Assembly: GCF_022378355.1 (NCBI RefSeq)
Contig: NZ_JAKMAJ010000008.1
Coordinates: 1 to 64,000, forward strand
DNA from: Brenneria bubanii
Lineage (GTDB): Bacteria > Pseudomonadota > Gammaproteobacteria > Enterobacterales > Enterobacteriaceae
Direction: 5' to 3'
DNA length: 64,000 bases
Positions 26,018 to 33,824 of this stretch are shown piece after piece (within the stretch, counting starts at the first letter, position 1; the number at the start of each line of letters is the position of its first letter). The translations under genes and the position numbers were made by a program. A model generated the notes under the pieces. The model was not told where the DNA came from. It worked only from the letters and a program-made list of their open reading frames with translations, and did not search any database.

Positions 26018-27256
26018 TTAATTTCCTTGCACTAATCCGTTAAGCTCGGCCTGGGTGTTTTCAGCCGATACCAGCAGGGTGATTTCCACTCGGCGGTTAC
26101 GTGCGCGGTTTTCAGCGGAATCGTTCGGGGCGACCGGGTTCATTTCGCCGCGTCCCTCGGCCTTTACACGCTCTGGGTGTGAAAGATGTTTTTGCAGCAT
26201 TTTCAACACTGACTCGGCGCGGGAACGCGACAATTCGTAGTTTGAGGCAAAACGCGCGCTGCGGATGGGAACGTTATCACTGTAACCTACCACCAGAATT
26301 TTGCCGCTGACGTTGTTCATCGCCTGGGCGATACGGTAAATCACCGGGTCGTAGCGATCGCGCACCTCGGTGGAAGCCGAGGCAAAGAGTCCGTCGCCTT
26401 TCAGAATGACCACGCTGCGATCCGACTCATCGTGTACCGCCACCAGCCCCGCATCAATTTCCGGGCGCAGAAAACCGCGCAGATCCAATACGGCGGGCAA
26501 CGATTCCGCAGGACGTTGAATGCTCACTTCCGGAAGCCTGGTCTGATAAATACTCGCCAGCACCGGACTTGTTTTATCGCTCAGGCGCCAGTTAAGACTA
26601 ATGTAGAACAGACAGCCCAAAAAGCCGGCCAGTGCGACGCAGGCCCAGAGCGGTATCACCGGTCTCCATAGTTTGCGCATTACCGGTTGATCTTCCGGGT
26701 GGGGCGAAAGGTACGGGGAGTAGCTGCCGCGCACGCCGCGAATCATTTGCCACAGGCGCTGTTTAATGGTGTCCAATTGCGTGCGTCCGTTATCCATTAC
26801 GCGGTAACGGCCTTCAAAGCCAAGGAGCAGGCAATAGTTGATAAGCTCCAGTAGCAAGATATGTTCACGCGGATTCTGCGAAAGACGAGCCAGCAACTGG
26901 AAGAATTTCTCCCCGCCCCAGGTTTCATTGTGGAAGGTCACTAAAAGACCGCTGCCGGACCAGACGCCGCGGCTGCCCCATGGCGTAAGCGCCGCAGCCT
27001 CATCCAGCGCGGTGCACAGGCAATAGCGTGCGCCGATAATGACTTCGTAAGGAAGCTTCGCCTGTTGGCAACGCACTTCGAATCGGCGAATTTCATCAAT
27101 CAATCGTTGGCGCAGATCGATCAGGTCGTCGTGCGACACCGAGTGGCGGATCTGATGAATGGCATTAAGCAGCGGGTTGGCGGCCGCAACCAAGGGATTG
27201 TCGCCGCTTTCTCCGGAAAGAATGGTATTGCCGCCGGTGGATTGTCGTTCCTGCAT
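26018..27256 (-). CDS. tssL: TssL with OmpA-like peptidoglycan-binding domain
   Basis: The cytoplasmic DotU domain (residues 20-190) has RYCLCTALDEAAALTPWG and GEKFFQLLARL. One transmembrane helix follows at about 200-221. The C-terminal periplasmic OmpA domain (about 285-400) has VVGYSDNVPIRS and NRARNRRVEITLL. This evolved form of TssL binds peptidoglycan itself, so no separate TagL or TagP is needed. It lies between tssK and tssM in the usual J-K-L-M order. Confidence 0.95.
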   Translation of the reverse strand: MQERQSTGGNTILSGESGDNPLVAAANPLLNAIHQIRHSVSHDDLIDLRQRLIDEIRRFEVRCQQAKLPYEVIIGARYCLCTALDEAAALTPWGSRGVWSGSGLLVTFHNETWGGEKFFQLLARLSQNPREHILLLELINYCLLLGFEGRYRVMDNGRTQLDTIKQRLWQMIRGVRGSYSPYLSPHPEDQPVMRKLWRPVIPLWACVALAGFLGCLFYISLNWRLSDKTSPVLASIYQTRLPEVSIQRPAESLPAVLDLRGFLRPEIDAGLVAVHDESDRSVVILKGDGLFASASTEVRDRYDPVIYRIAQAMNNVSGKILVVGYSDNVPIRSARFASNYELSRSRAESVLKMLQKHLSHPERVKAEGRGEMNPVAPNDSAENRARNRRVEITLLVSAENTQAELNGLVQGN

Positions 27257-27274
27257 AGTGAGCTCTCGTTCTCG

Positions 27275-28618
27275 TTATTCCGATAGGCTACGGATGGCCC
27301 AGAACTCCATATCCAGTCCGGGAAATTCACCGGCGAGATGTAGCGCAAATGCGCCGGATTTTTCCATCTCTTTCCAGAGTTCACCGCCTTTTTCCAGTTC
27401 AAAATAGCTATAACCGGAATGCCACGGGATTTGCGGAGGCGCTATCGGCATGGCGCGCAGCACCATACCCGGTAACTGCAACTGCACCAGATCGCGAATC
27501 TTGGTGACCGGTGCGATTTTCATTTGCGCCGGGAAGTGAGTTTGCAGCATTTCGCTTGGTACGTTGGCCTTAACCGCCAGTACGAAGCCAAATTCGCGCG
27601 CCATGCTGCTTTCCGGCATCGTCGCTATATTGAGGCCATGAGAGCGTTCTGTGAGCGTGAGTTGGATCGCGCTCTCTTCCATTACCAGCGACAGCCCTTG
27701 GCGCAGCAGGAGCATCAGTTTGCTAAAGCAGACGGCAAGATTGTTATGATCGTAATCCGGCAGGGACGCGCCCGGTATACGCTGAGGGAGCCAGGTAGAG
27801 AGTTCAGTGGCAAGGGGCAGCCAATCGCGCCACAGCGATTCAGGGTGAAGCAGGGGCAGCGTAATCAGATGATTGATATGACCTATATGGTGATTGATTA
27901 AGGCCAGCAGCATGAACTCAACCATTTCGGAGGTGTTAAAACGCCCAGGCTGACGTAGCCGCTGGCTCATCTGCTGACTACGCTGCTGTAGCAATCCTCG
28001 CATATCGTTGAGCAGACCGCTGAGCGGTTCGCTATTGATGGCGTTGAGCATCGGAGGAATGTAGTTGGCGTCCAGGCGTACCTGGTTGTCATTGCGCTTT
28101 TCAATCACTTCGGCCACGCCGATGGCGGTCCACTCGGCGGTTAGCTCGCTTTCCAGCATCAGTTTCAATCGCAGCCTGCCGAACTGCAGCGCCGCCGAGC
28201 CGATTGAGATGGCGTTGTCGTCATCCACCTCTTCTTCAAAAGCAATATAGCGGGCAAGAGAGTCGGCCGATTCGCTGAAAATCACCTCTTCACGTCCGGC
28301 ACGACGGGCGGGCAGTGCAAGCACGACGCGGGCATTGGTCAGGTTATCGGGAATTTCCATTGGCGCTGGCCCGTATCGCGCATCGCGAAAGGAGAACGGG
28401 GTGCCATCCGGTAGTAAACCGCTGGCATAGCTCAGCGCAATACACCCCTGACGCAACATCGCCTCATCAAATTCCAGATCGAGAAATCCCCAGAGGTAGG
28501 GACGCTGTAAGTTTCCCCATTCCCGAATATGGCTTTGCAGGAAGCTCTCTGTTTTCTGAAAATGATGAGGACGCAGAAACATCCCTTCGCTCCAGACCAC
28601 TTTTTCTGCTTTATTCAT
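27275..28618 (-). CDS. tssK: TssK (VasE/ImpJ), baseplate-membrane complex connector
   Basis: This 447-residue protein has the family start VVWSEGMFLRPHHFQ and the conserved GCIALSYASGLLPDGTPF and LPGMVLRAMPIAPPQIPWHSGYSYFEL. TssK trimers link the TssEFG wedges to TssM and TssL. It lies 24 bases downstream of tssJ and 18 bases upstream of tssL. Nothing unusual was seen. Confidence 0.96.
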   Translation of the reverse strand: MNKAEKVVWSEGMFLRPHHFQKTESFLQSHIREWGNLQRPYLWGFLDLEFDEAMLRQGCIALSYASGLLPDGTPFSFRDARYGPAPMEIPDNLTNARVVLALPARRAGREEVIFSESADSLARYIAFEEEVDDDNAISIGSAALQFGRLRLKLMLESELTAEWTAIGVAEVIEKRNDNQVRLDANYIPPMLNAINSEPLSGLLNDMRGLLQQRSQQMSQRLRQPGRFNTSEMVEFMLLALINHHIGHINHLITLPLLHPESLWRDWLPLATELSTWLPQRIPGASLPDYDHNNLAVCFSKLMLLLRQGLSLVMEESAIQLTLTERSHGLNIATMPESSMAREFGFVLAVKANVPSEMLQTHFPAQMKIAPVTKIRDLVQLQLPGMVLRAMPIAPPQIPWHSGYSYFELEKGGELWKEMEKSGAFALHLAGEFPGLDMEFWAIRSLSE

Positions 28619-28642
28619 ACTGATTTCCTGTTGGATCTTCCG

Positions 28643-29149
28643 TTACTCGTTGGCGACGCGAACCCCATCAATATCGAGAAAAATACTGGCTTTGAGTTCG
28701 TTAGACGACCATTTCCAGAATTTATAGAAGCTGTCTTTATTTGTGGTGGGAAGCGGAAGCGATATTCGCCACTTTTTGCCATCAAGTACCTGATATTCCG
28801 CCATGATGCCGATGTAGCGCGCATCCGTTGATGGCTGACCGGTCGACGTCCTGTTGAGCTGTCCTGGCATCAGGAAAAATTCATCAGCGTTAAGCAGGTT
28901 GGCTCCGAGAACTGTTTGAGCGTTGTTTTGCAGCGAGTAGAAATCTGCCGACATAAAGTCGGCATCGGATTTCAGTAACAGAACTCTGACCTTTAGCGGC
29001 GCAGCGTCGTTAATGTCCGGATGCGCATAAAAGTTCAGAATGTAGTTGGAAGGCTCGCTGTGTGAAGACGAAGTACAGCCGCTTAATAGCGTGAGAGCGG
29101 CTATGAAAAACACCAGTAACGACCGGTATAAAATCGGTTTTTTTTTCAT
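28643..29149 (-). CDS. tssJ: TssJ (VasD), outer-membrane lipoprotein of the T6SS
   Basis: The protein carries a lipobox LLSGC with the acylated Cys at residue 25, followed by a Ser-rich linker and a beta-sandwich domain (NYILNFYAHPDIN, PLKVRVLLLKSDADF, RYIGIMAEYQVLDG, SIFLDIDGV). TssJ tethers TssM to the outer membrane. It begins the conserved J-K-L-M run and is preceded by a second lipoprotein gene. Confidence 0.95.
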   Translation of the reverse strand: MKKKPILYRSLLVFFIAALTLLSGCTSSSHSEPSNYILNFYAHPDINDAAPLKVRVLLLKSDADFMSADFYSLQNNAQTVLGANLLNADEFFLMPGQLNRTSTGQPSTDARYIGIMAEYQVLDGKKWRISLPLPTTNKDSFYKFWKWSSNELKASIFLDIDGVRVANE

Positions 29150-29174
29150 GTTGTGTTGTTAGGCTAACGCGAAA

Positions 29175-29678
29175 TTAGTCGATAATCCAGGTTCCGCTGT
29201 TGGTATTCTGGCAAGCTTTGCTGCTGCCATCTACCGATACGCAGGTTGGCTTCTGCGCTTTACGACGCGGTGTACGTCTCCTGTCTTTTTTCAATGTCTC
29301 TTCATATCGCTCGCTTTTTACCGCGGCCTGCGGCGGAACGTAGCCAATCAGCTCGTCTTTCCCCTGGTCGGCAATGGCAAGCCAGGCGTTTTCTGTCTGT
29401 CCGAGTACGTTATATGTATTGCTGTTTTCAAGACGGCGAACCACCTTACCGCTAAAATCGGGGCGGCTCATTACCGATGCAGGGTAAAGGGCCCGGTATT
29501 CCTGATTGATTGGTTGGAACTCTTGAGGGGGGGTGATGGCGTGACGATGCACTAACTTAACGCCATTCACTTCATTGGTGACGATGGTGTCATCGGTTAA
29601 TTCGGGTGGGGGAGGCGCTTTGCAACTGGCAAGGCCAAACGCAGAAAGAAGAACTAAGACGATTCGCATATTCATCAT
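29175..29678 (-). CDS. SH3-like lipoprotein at the head of the T6SS cluster
   Basis: From the ATG at 29678 (AAGGAAA site six bases upstream) the protein has a lipobox LASC with Cys19, a Pro-rich APPPPEL segment, and a region (about 75-125) with an SH3-type pattern (VRRLENSNTYNVLGQTENAWLAIA, ELIGYVPP). A basic stretch (KKDRRRTPRRKAQK) and a C-terminal domain with two cysteines (PTCVSVDGSSKAC) complete it. It is the first gene of the apparent T6SS transcript, just before tssJ, so it may be an envelope accessory that touches peptidoglycan. Its role is not established. Confidence 0.75.
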   Translation of the reverse strand: MMNMRIVLVLLSAFGLASCKAPPPPELTDDTIVTNEVNGVKLVHRHAITPPQEFQPINQEYRALYPASVMSRPDFSGKVVRRLENSNTYNVLGQTENAWLAIADQGKDELIGYVPPQAAVKSERYEETLKKDRRRTPRRKAQKPTCVSVDGSSKACQNTNSGTWIID

Positions 29679-30746
29679 GATTTTCCTTTGCAAATAGATA
29701 GTTTGTACGTACGAAATATATTTTTGAATGCTTGTTGGACGATATTATTGAATAACACATTTAATAGCTGTATTCCCGAACAGCTATTTTTATTAAGGCA
29801 TAGCTACCGCACGAGCTTTACGCAGGGCAAAGCCAGGGCTGCTATTTTCGGCTGTCAAAACTTAGGCGTGATTCTACATAGACTGGATGATAATTCAATA
29901 TTGTTCTCGCCCCTAAAAAAGGGGGTAATTATATGAAATGTCCAAAAAATGATGAGTTATTCGACGTTATTTATTACTTAAGTAAAACCAGTTATTGATC
30001 GGCATTATGTGGATTGTCAGTTAATTGTATGATTTTTTAATAAGTTTTATCTTTTCTTTACCCCATTTTTTCATGGCGGTGTTTTTTGCTGAAAATTTCA
30101 GCATCCATAAAATAGAGATTAATCTTAAAATGATAACGGCATAGTATAACGATGTATTAGCTATTCTTATCGTACATTCAACATGTTGTTTACAATCAAC
30201 AATTGTATTCACATTCTATCTGCGGTTACATATCTGAAATGCGTTTCTTACTCTTTTTGTTATGGCATTAATACCAATAGGCCGCGTTTGCACCGTATCA
30301 GGGATGCCTGCTTTATTTATGGCAAATATCCAGAATAGCGCCTCAGGACAGACATTCTTCGACCTGAATGGCTTGACTGCAATAATTATCACGATAATGA
30401 TTTTTTTGTTAATTGTTTCAATTAAAAATTGCATGGTCGGATAACCTCTCATAATAGCGTTATCTTTTGCAAAAAATGACATCCCGTCGACGGCGGAGCC
30501 GCAACATGATAGCGGTGAGCCTCAGTGCGGGAAACTATTCAGGCGTGTCCTGTCTCTATTTTTACAAGAATAGATTTTATCTATGAAATAATTCTATTTA
30601 ATTGATATAACCAATGACTTGCTATGGTTTTTTTTTAACCTGGTGGGGGTTATTAAAATAATAAACCTAATAATGTATCCGTATTAATCATTCCCGGCGC
30701 AGCAGAGAGATACTCTTAACGTTGGTTTAGTGGCTATCGCTCCTGT
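29679..30746. other. AT-rich intergenic region upstream of the T6SS operon
   Basis: About 1.07 kb without a convincing gene. It must contain the promoter for the minus-strand T6SS genes, but I could not assign clear -35/-10 or sigma-54 elements. A short CCCCT...GGGGG hairpin lies at 29910-29925. Open frames of 60-88 codons on both strands around 30216-30482 mirror each other and have no ribosome sites or recognisable family, so I did not call them. Confidence 0.5.
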
Positions 30747-31685
30747 CTACCAGTGGCCTGACGCCCCTCCGCCGCCGCTGGATCCGCCGCCGCTGGAATC
30801 CCCTCCGCCGCCTGAGGATCCGCCGCCGGATGACTCGCCACGCGAAGCGCCACCGACGCTCAAGGTTCCGGCCAGCTGTTTTCCCGTGATGATGGCGGCA
30901 AACATAAACCAGAATACTAAAATAATGCCGGACACGGCAAAGACGAAAACATAGTTATTGGCCAGGCTGATGCCCTCTCCATCGAGCGCATCCAGCAACG
31001 CGTCGCCAGCGACAATCACCAACGCGCATTTACTGGCGCGGGCAAATAGCGTGCGTCGCCGAAAGACCAGCAGAGGTAACGACACCATCGCCAGAAGCCA
31101 GAGGCCAGCGTGGGATGAGGCGAGATTGATGGTGTTTTTATCCTCAGTCATCGCCGTTTCAGCCGTATCGGCCGCACTCGGCGTTGCCGGTTCGACGGAA
31201 ATAGGCTGCCCGGTTGCCGCCAACGTCAGATCGGCCACTCCCCGCAGGATCCCTTCGTCGTAGCGGTTCGCCCGGAAATAGGGCGTGATGTTATCGCGAA
31301 TAATGCGGCTCGCCGTCACGTCAGGAATATTGCCTTCCAGACCATAGCCGACTTCGATTCTTATGGTGCGGTCGTTGAGCGCCACGATCATCAGTATGCC
31401 GTCATCACGCGCTTTGTCGCCCAGTTTCCAAACATCAAATACCCGGATCGCGTACTGCTCGATGCTGTCGGATCCCGTGGTCGGCAGTATCAGTACCGCC
31501 AGTTGGCCGCTGGTTTTCTGTTCAAATAGCCCGATCGCCTGCTCGATACGCTGTTTTTGCTCAGGCGAAAGTTGGCGGGTCTGATCGATGAGGCGGCCGC
31601 TGAAAGAGGGGACTGCGATGGTGTCGGCCTGCGCTTGGCCGCTCAGGCCGCATATCAGCGACAATATAAGCCAGAAGGTTTTCAT
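30747..31685 (-). CDS. TPM-domain (YgcG-like) membrane protein
   Basis: A signal peptide (LILSLICGLSGQAQA) precedes a TPM domain (about 28-165) with GRLIDQTRQLSPEQKQRIEQ, DDGILMIVALNDRTIRIEVGYGLEG and IRDNITPYFRANRYDEGI. Two transmembrane helices follow (about 190-212 and 240-265), and the tail consists of GGGSSGGGG-type repeats. Members of this family are often encoded with LemA; none is seen here. Related proteins have been given roles in photosystem II repair in plants and in membrane-associated protein quality control, but the bacterial function is not settled. It has no visible link to T6SS or iron uptake. Confidence 0.88.
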   Translation of the reverse strand: MKTFWLILSLICGLSGQAQADTIAVPSFSGRLIDQTRQLSPEQKQRIEQAIGLFEQKTSGQLAVLILPTTGSDSIEQYAIRVFDVWKLGDKARDDGILMIVALNDRTIRIEVGYGLEGNIPDVTASRIIRDNITPYFRANRYDEGILRGVADLTLAATGQPISVEPATPSAADTAETAMTEDKNTINLASSHAGLWLLAMVSLPLLVFRRRTLFARASKCALVIVAGDALLDALDGEGISLANNYVFVFAVSGIILVFWFMFAAIITGKQLAGTLSVGGASRGESSGGGSSGGGGDSSGGGSSGGGGASGHW

Positions 31686-31995
31686 TATTTGTGCCTCTCT
31701 TAAGGGTGGTGCGCGCCGGCGGCATCGTTATCGCCGCCGCCCGAGAGCAGAAACAGGCTGATTAAACGCCAGAAAATAGGCGGCATATCATCGCTATCCT
31801 TCGAGCATGAAAAGAAAGCCGGAAGGGGAATGATCATCAGTCTACCGTACCCGAACAAGACGGTTCAATAACCTTATGTTTTTCATTGTTATTTAAAGGA
31901 AAATAACGTTAGAACAGATCTGCCGCCTTGTTAAGCGGCACGGTGTCGGGTGTGGCCGCAACACTTTCCTGTTGCTTAAATTATTCAGTGCACAT

Positions 31996-32014
31996 CATTA
32001 TAATAATGATTATT
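31996..32014 (+). promoter_or_regulatory. Fur-box-like operator upstream of fhuC
   Basis: The bases here match 14 of 19 positions of the GATAATGATAATCATTATC consensus by eye. They overlap a perfect 13-base palindrome (AATAATGATTATT, 32002-32014). The site lies about 120 bases before the fhuC start, so iron-replete Fur would repress the transporter genes. The rest of 31686-32133 shows no gene. Confidence 0.65.
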
Positions 32015-32133
32015 ATTTTCATTGTTTGGTTTTATCTGCCGGCGCGCTCAATGTCAGGCGCTTGCAATGGCAACCTTATTGTATTTAACCGGGTAACCGG
32101 GACGCGCATCGTCGACCCGAAAAGATAGGAACT

Positions 32134-32931
32134 ATGCAGGAAAACCACCATCATCACGATGCAAGACTTACCTTGTCGGAAGTGAGCTTCTCCGTCGCAG
32201 ACCGTATGCTGCTGCAGCCGTTGTCGCTCATTTTTCCTCAAGGGAAGGTGTGCGGCTTGATCGGCCACAATGGCTCCGGCAAATCCACGCTATTAAAAAT
32301 TCTTGGCCGCCATCAAGCGCCAAGCGCCGGACAGGTATTGCTGAACGATCGGCCGTTGTCTCAATGGAACAACAAGGCGTTTGCCCGCCACGTGGCCTAT
32401 TTGCCGCAGCAATTACCTGCCGCTGAAGGCCTGACGGTGCGAGAGCTGGTTGCGGTCGGCCGCTATCCATGGCATGGCGCGCTGGGACGTTTTGGCGCAG
32501 CCGATCGTCAGCGGGTCGACGAGGCGATCGAGCTGGTCGGGCTTAAACCCTTTGCCGGCCGCCTGGTGGATAGCCTCTCCGGCGGCGAGCGGCAGCGTGC
32601 CTGGCTGGCGATGCTGGTGGCGCAGGATAGCCGTTGCCTGCTGTTGGACGAGCCGACCTCGGCGCTGGATATCGCTCATCAGGTGGAAGTCTTGGCTCTG
32701 GTCCAGCGTTTGAGTCGCCAGCATGGGCTGACGGTGATCGTCGTATTGCACGATATCAACATGGCGGCGCGGTATTGCGACTGTCTGGTGGCGTTGCGCG
32801 CCGGCGCGGTGATAGCGCAGGGCGAGCCGCTGGCGTTGATGCATCCCCCGGTGCTGGAACAGATTTACGGCATTTCTATGGGAACGTTGCCGCATCCGCG
32901 CGGCGGGGCGCCAGTGAGCTTTGTCTACTGA
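32134..32931 (+). CDS. fhuC: FhuC, ferric hydroxamate ABC transporter ATPase
   Basis: This 265-residue ATPase has Walker A GHNGSGKST, the segment HVAYLPQQLPAAEGLTVRELVAVGRYPWHGALGRFG, signature LSGGERQR, Walker B CLLLDEPTSALD and the switch His in VVLHDINMAARYCD. It is close to E. coli FhuC over its whole length, including the C-terminal PVSFVY. It powers FhuB-mediated import of ferric hydroxamates. The ATG has AGGAA upstream. Its stop overlaps the fhuD start by one base (TGATG). Confidence 0.96.
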   Translation: MQENHHHHDARLTLSEVSFSVADRMLLQPLSLIFPQGKVCGLIGHNGSGKSTLLKILGRHQAPSAGQVLLNDRPLSQWNNKAFARHVAYLPQQLPAAEGLTVRELVAVGRYPWHGALGRFGAADRQRVDEAIELVGLKPFAGRLVDSLSGGERQRAWLAMLVAQDSRCLLLDEPTSALDIAHQVEVLALVQRLSRQHGLTVIVVLHDINMAARYCDCLVALRAGAVIAQGEPLALMHPPVLEQIYGISMGTLPHPRGGAPVSFVY

Positions 32932-33824
32932 TGCATAAGCCGTCATGTGATCCGTTGCGCCGCCGTCTGCTGACGGCGCTGGCGCTGTCTCCGTTTCTCT
33001 ATGCCGCGCCTTGCCGCAGCGGATCAGCGCCGAATTTGGCGCGTATCGCCGCGTTGGAATGGCAGTCGGTGGAGCTGTTGTCGGCTCTTGATGTGGTGCC
33101 GATGGCGGTTGCGGATATTCCCAATTATCACCAATGGGTGGTTTCTCCCCGCCTGCCGGCATCGGTGATAGACATCGGCCAGCGCACCGAACCGAATTTG
33201 GAACTGTTACAGCAATTGCGTCCTTCATTGCTTCTACTGGCGCAAGGTTACGGACCCTCGCCGCAGAAGCTACAGCCGATTGCGCCCAGTATGGCGTTTG
33301 ACTTCAACGACGGCAACGGCAAGCCGCTCAGCATGGGTAAAGACGCCATAAGGCGACTGGCGCAGCGTTTGTCATTGGAAGATCGGGCGGAACGGCATCT
33401 GACCTACTTCAGCGATTTTCTACAGCGGGCGAGTCAACGGCTACGGGCCTATACCCAGCAACCACTATTACTATTTTCGTTAATTGATGCCCGGCATGTG
33501 TTGGTGATCGGGCAAAATAGCCTGTTTCAGGAAGTGATGGACGAATTGGGGATCCGCAATGCCTGGCAACAAGAGACCAGTTTCTGGGGGACGGCGGTAG
33601 TGGGCATTGAGCGTCTGGCCGAGGTGAAACGCGCGCGCGCGATTCTCCTCGAACATCAGGATCAAATGATGTTCGATAAGGTCAGCGCCAGCCCGCTTTG
33701 GCAGGCCTTGCCGTTCGTACGGCGGAATCAGCTCAGGCGGGTGCCGGCGGTGTGGTTTTACGGCGCCACCTTATCCGCCATGCGTTTTTGCCACATGCTG
33801 ATGCAGGCGCAGGAGAGCCGATGA
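32931..33824 (+). CDS. fhuD: FhuD, periplasmic ferric hydroxamate-binding protein
   Basis: The sequence follows E. coli FhuD closely: RRRLLTALALSPFLYA export signal with a twin-arginine-like start, ARIAALEWQSVELLSALDVVP, SVIDIGQRTEPNLELL, YGPSPQ, LIDARHVLVIGQNSLFQEVMDELGI and VPAVWFYGATLSAM. It binds hydroxamate siderophores and hands them to FhuB. I placed the start at 32931, overlapping the fhuC stop. The open frame extends far upstream inside fhuC, but that part is an overlap artefact. Confidence 0.95.
   Translation: MHKPSCDPLRRRLLTALALSPFLYAAPCRSGSAPNLARIAALEWQSVELLSALDVVPMAVADIPNYHQWVVSPRLPASVIDIGQRTEPNLELLQQLRPSLLLLAQGYGPSPQKLQPIAPSMAFDFNDGNGKPLSMGKDAIRRLAQRLSLEDRAERHLTYFSDFLQRASQRLRAYTQQPLLLFSLIDARHVLVIGQNSLFQEVMDELGIRNAWQQETSFWGTAVVGIERLAEVKRARAILLEHQDQMMFDKVSASPLWQALPFVRRNQLRRVPAVWFYGATLSAMRFCHMLMQAQESR

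Noticed and set aside
30216-30482. Open frames of 60-88 codons on both strands upstream of the T6SS operon
   Set aside because: They mirror each other in AT-rich DNA, have no ribosome sites and show no recognisable motif; the hydrophobic stretches follow from base composition.
30760-30840. Tandem CCGCCGCC-type repeats as a regulatory or phase-variable tract
   Set aside because: They encode the Gly/Ser-rich tail of the TPM protein, which is normal for this family.
32634-32930. Upstream extension of the fhuD frame inside fhuC
   Set aside because: It is an out-of-frame reading of fhuC; the FhuD signal sequence begins at 32931.
33698-33820. Upstream extension of the fhuB frame
   Set aside because: It overlaps fhuD completely and lacks permease features; the conserved FhuB start is the ATG overlapping the fhuD stop.
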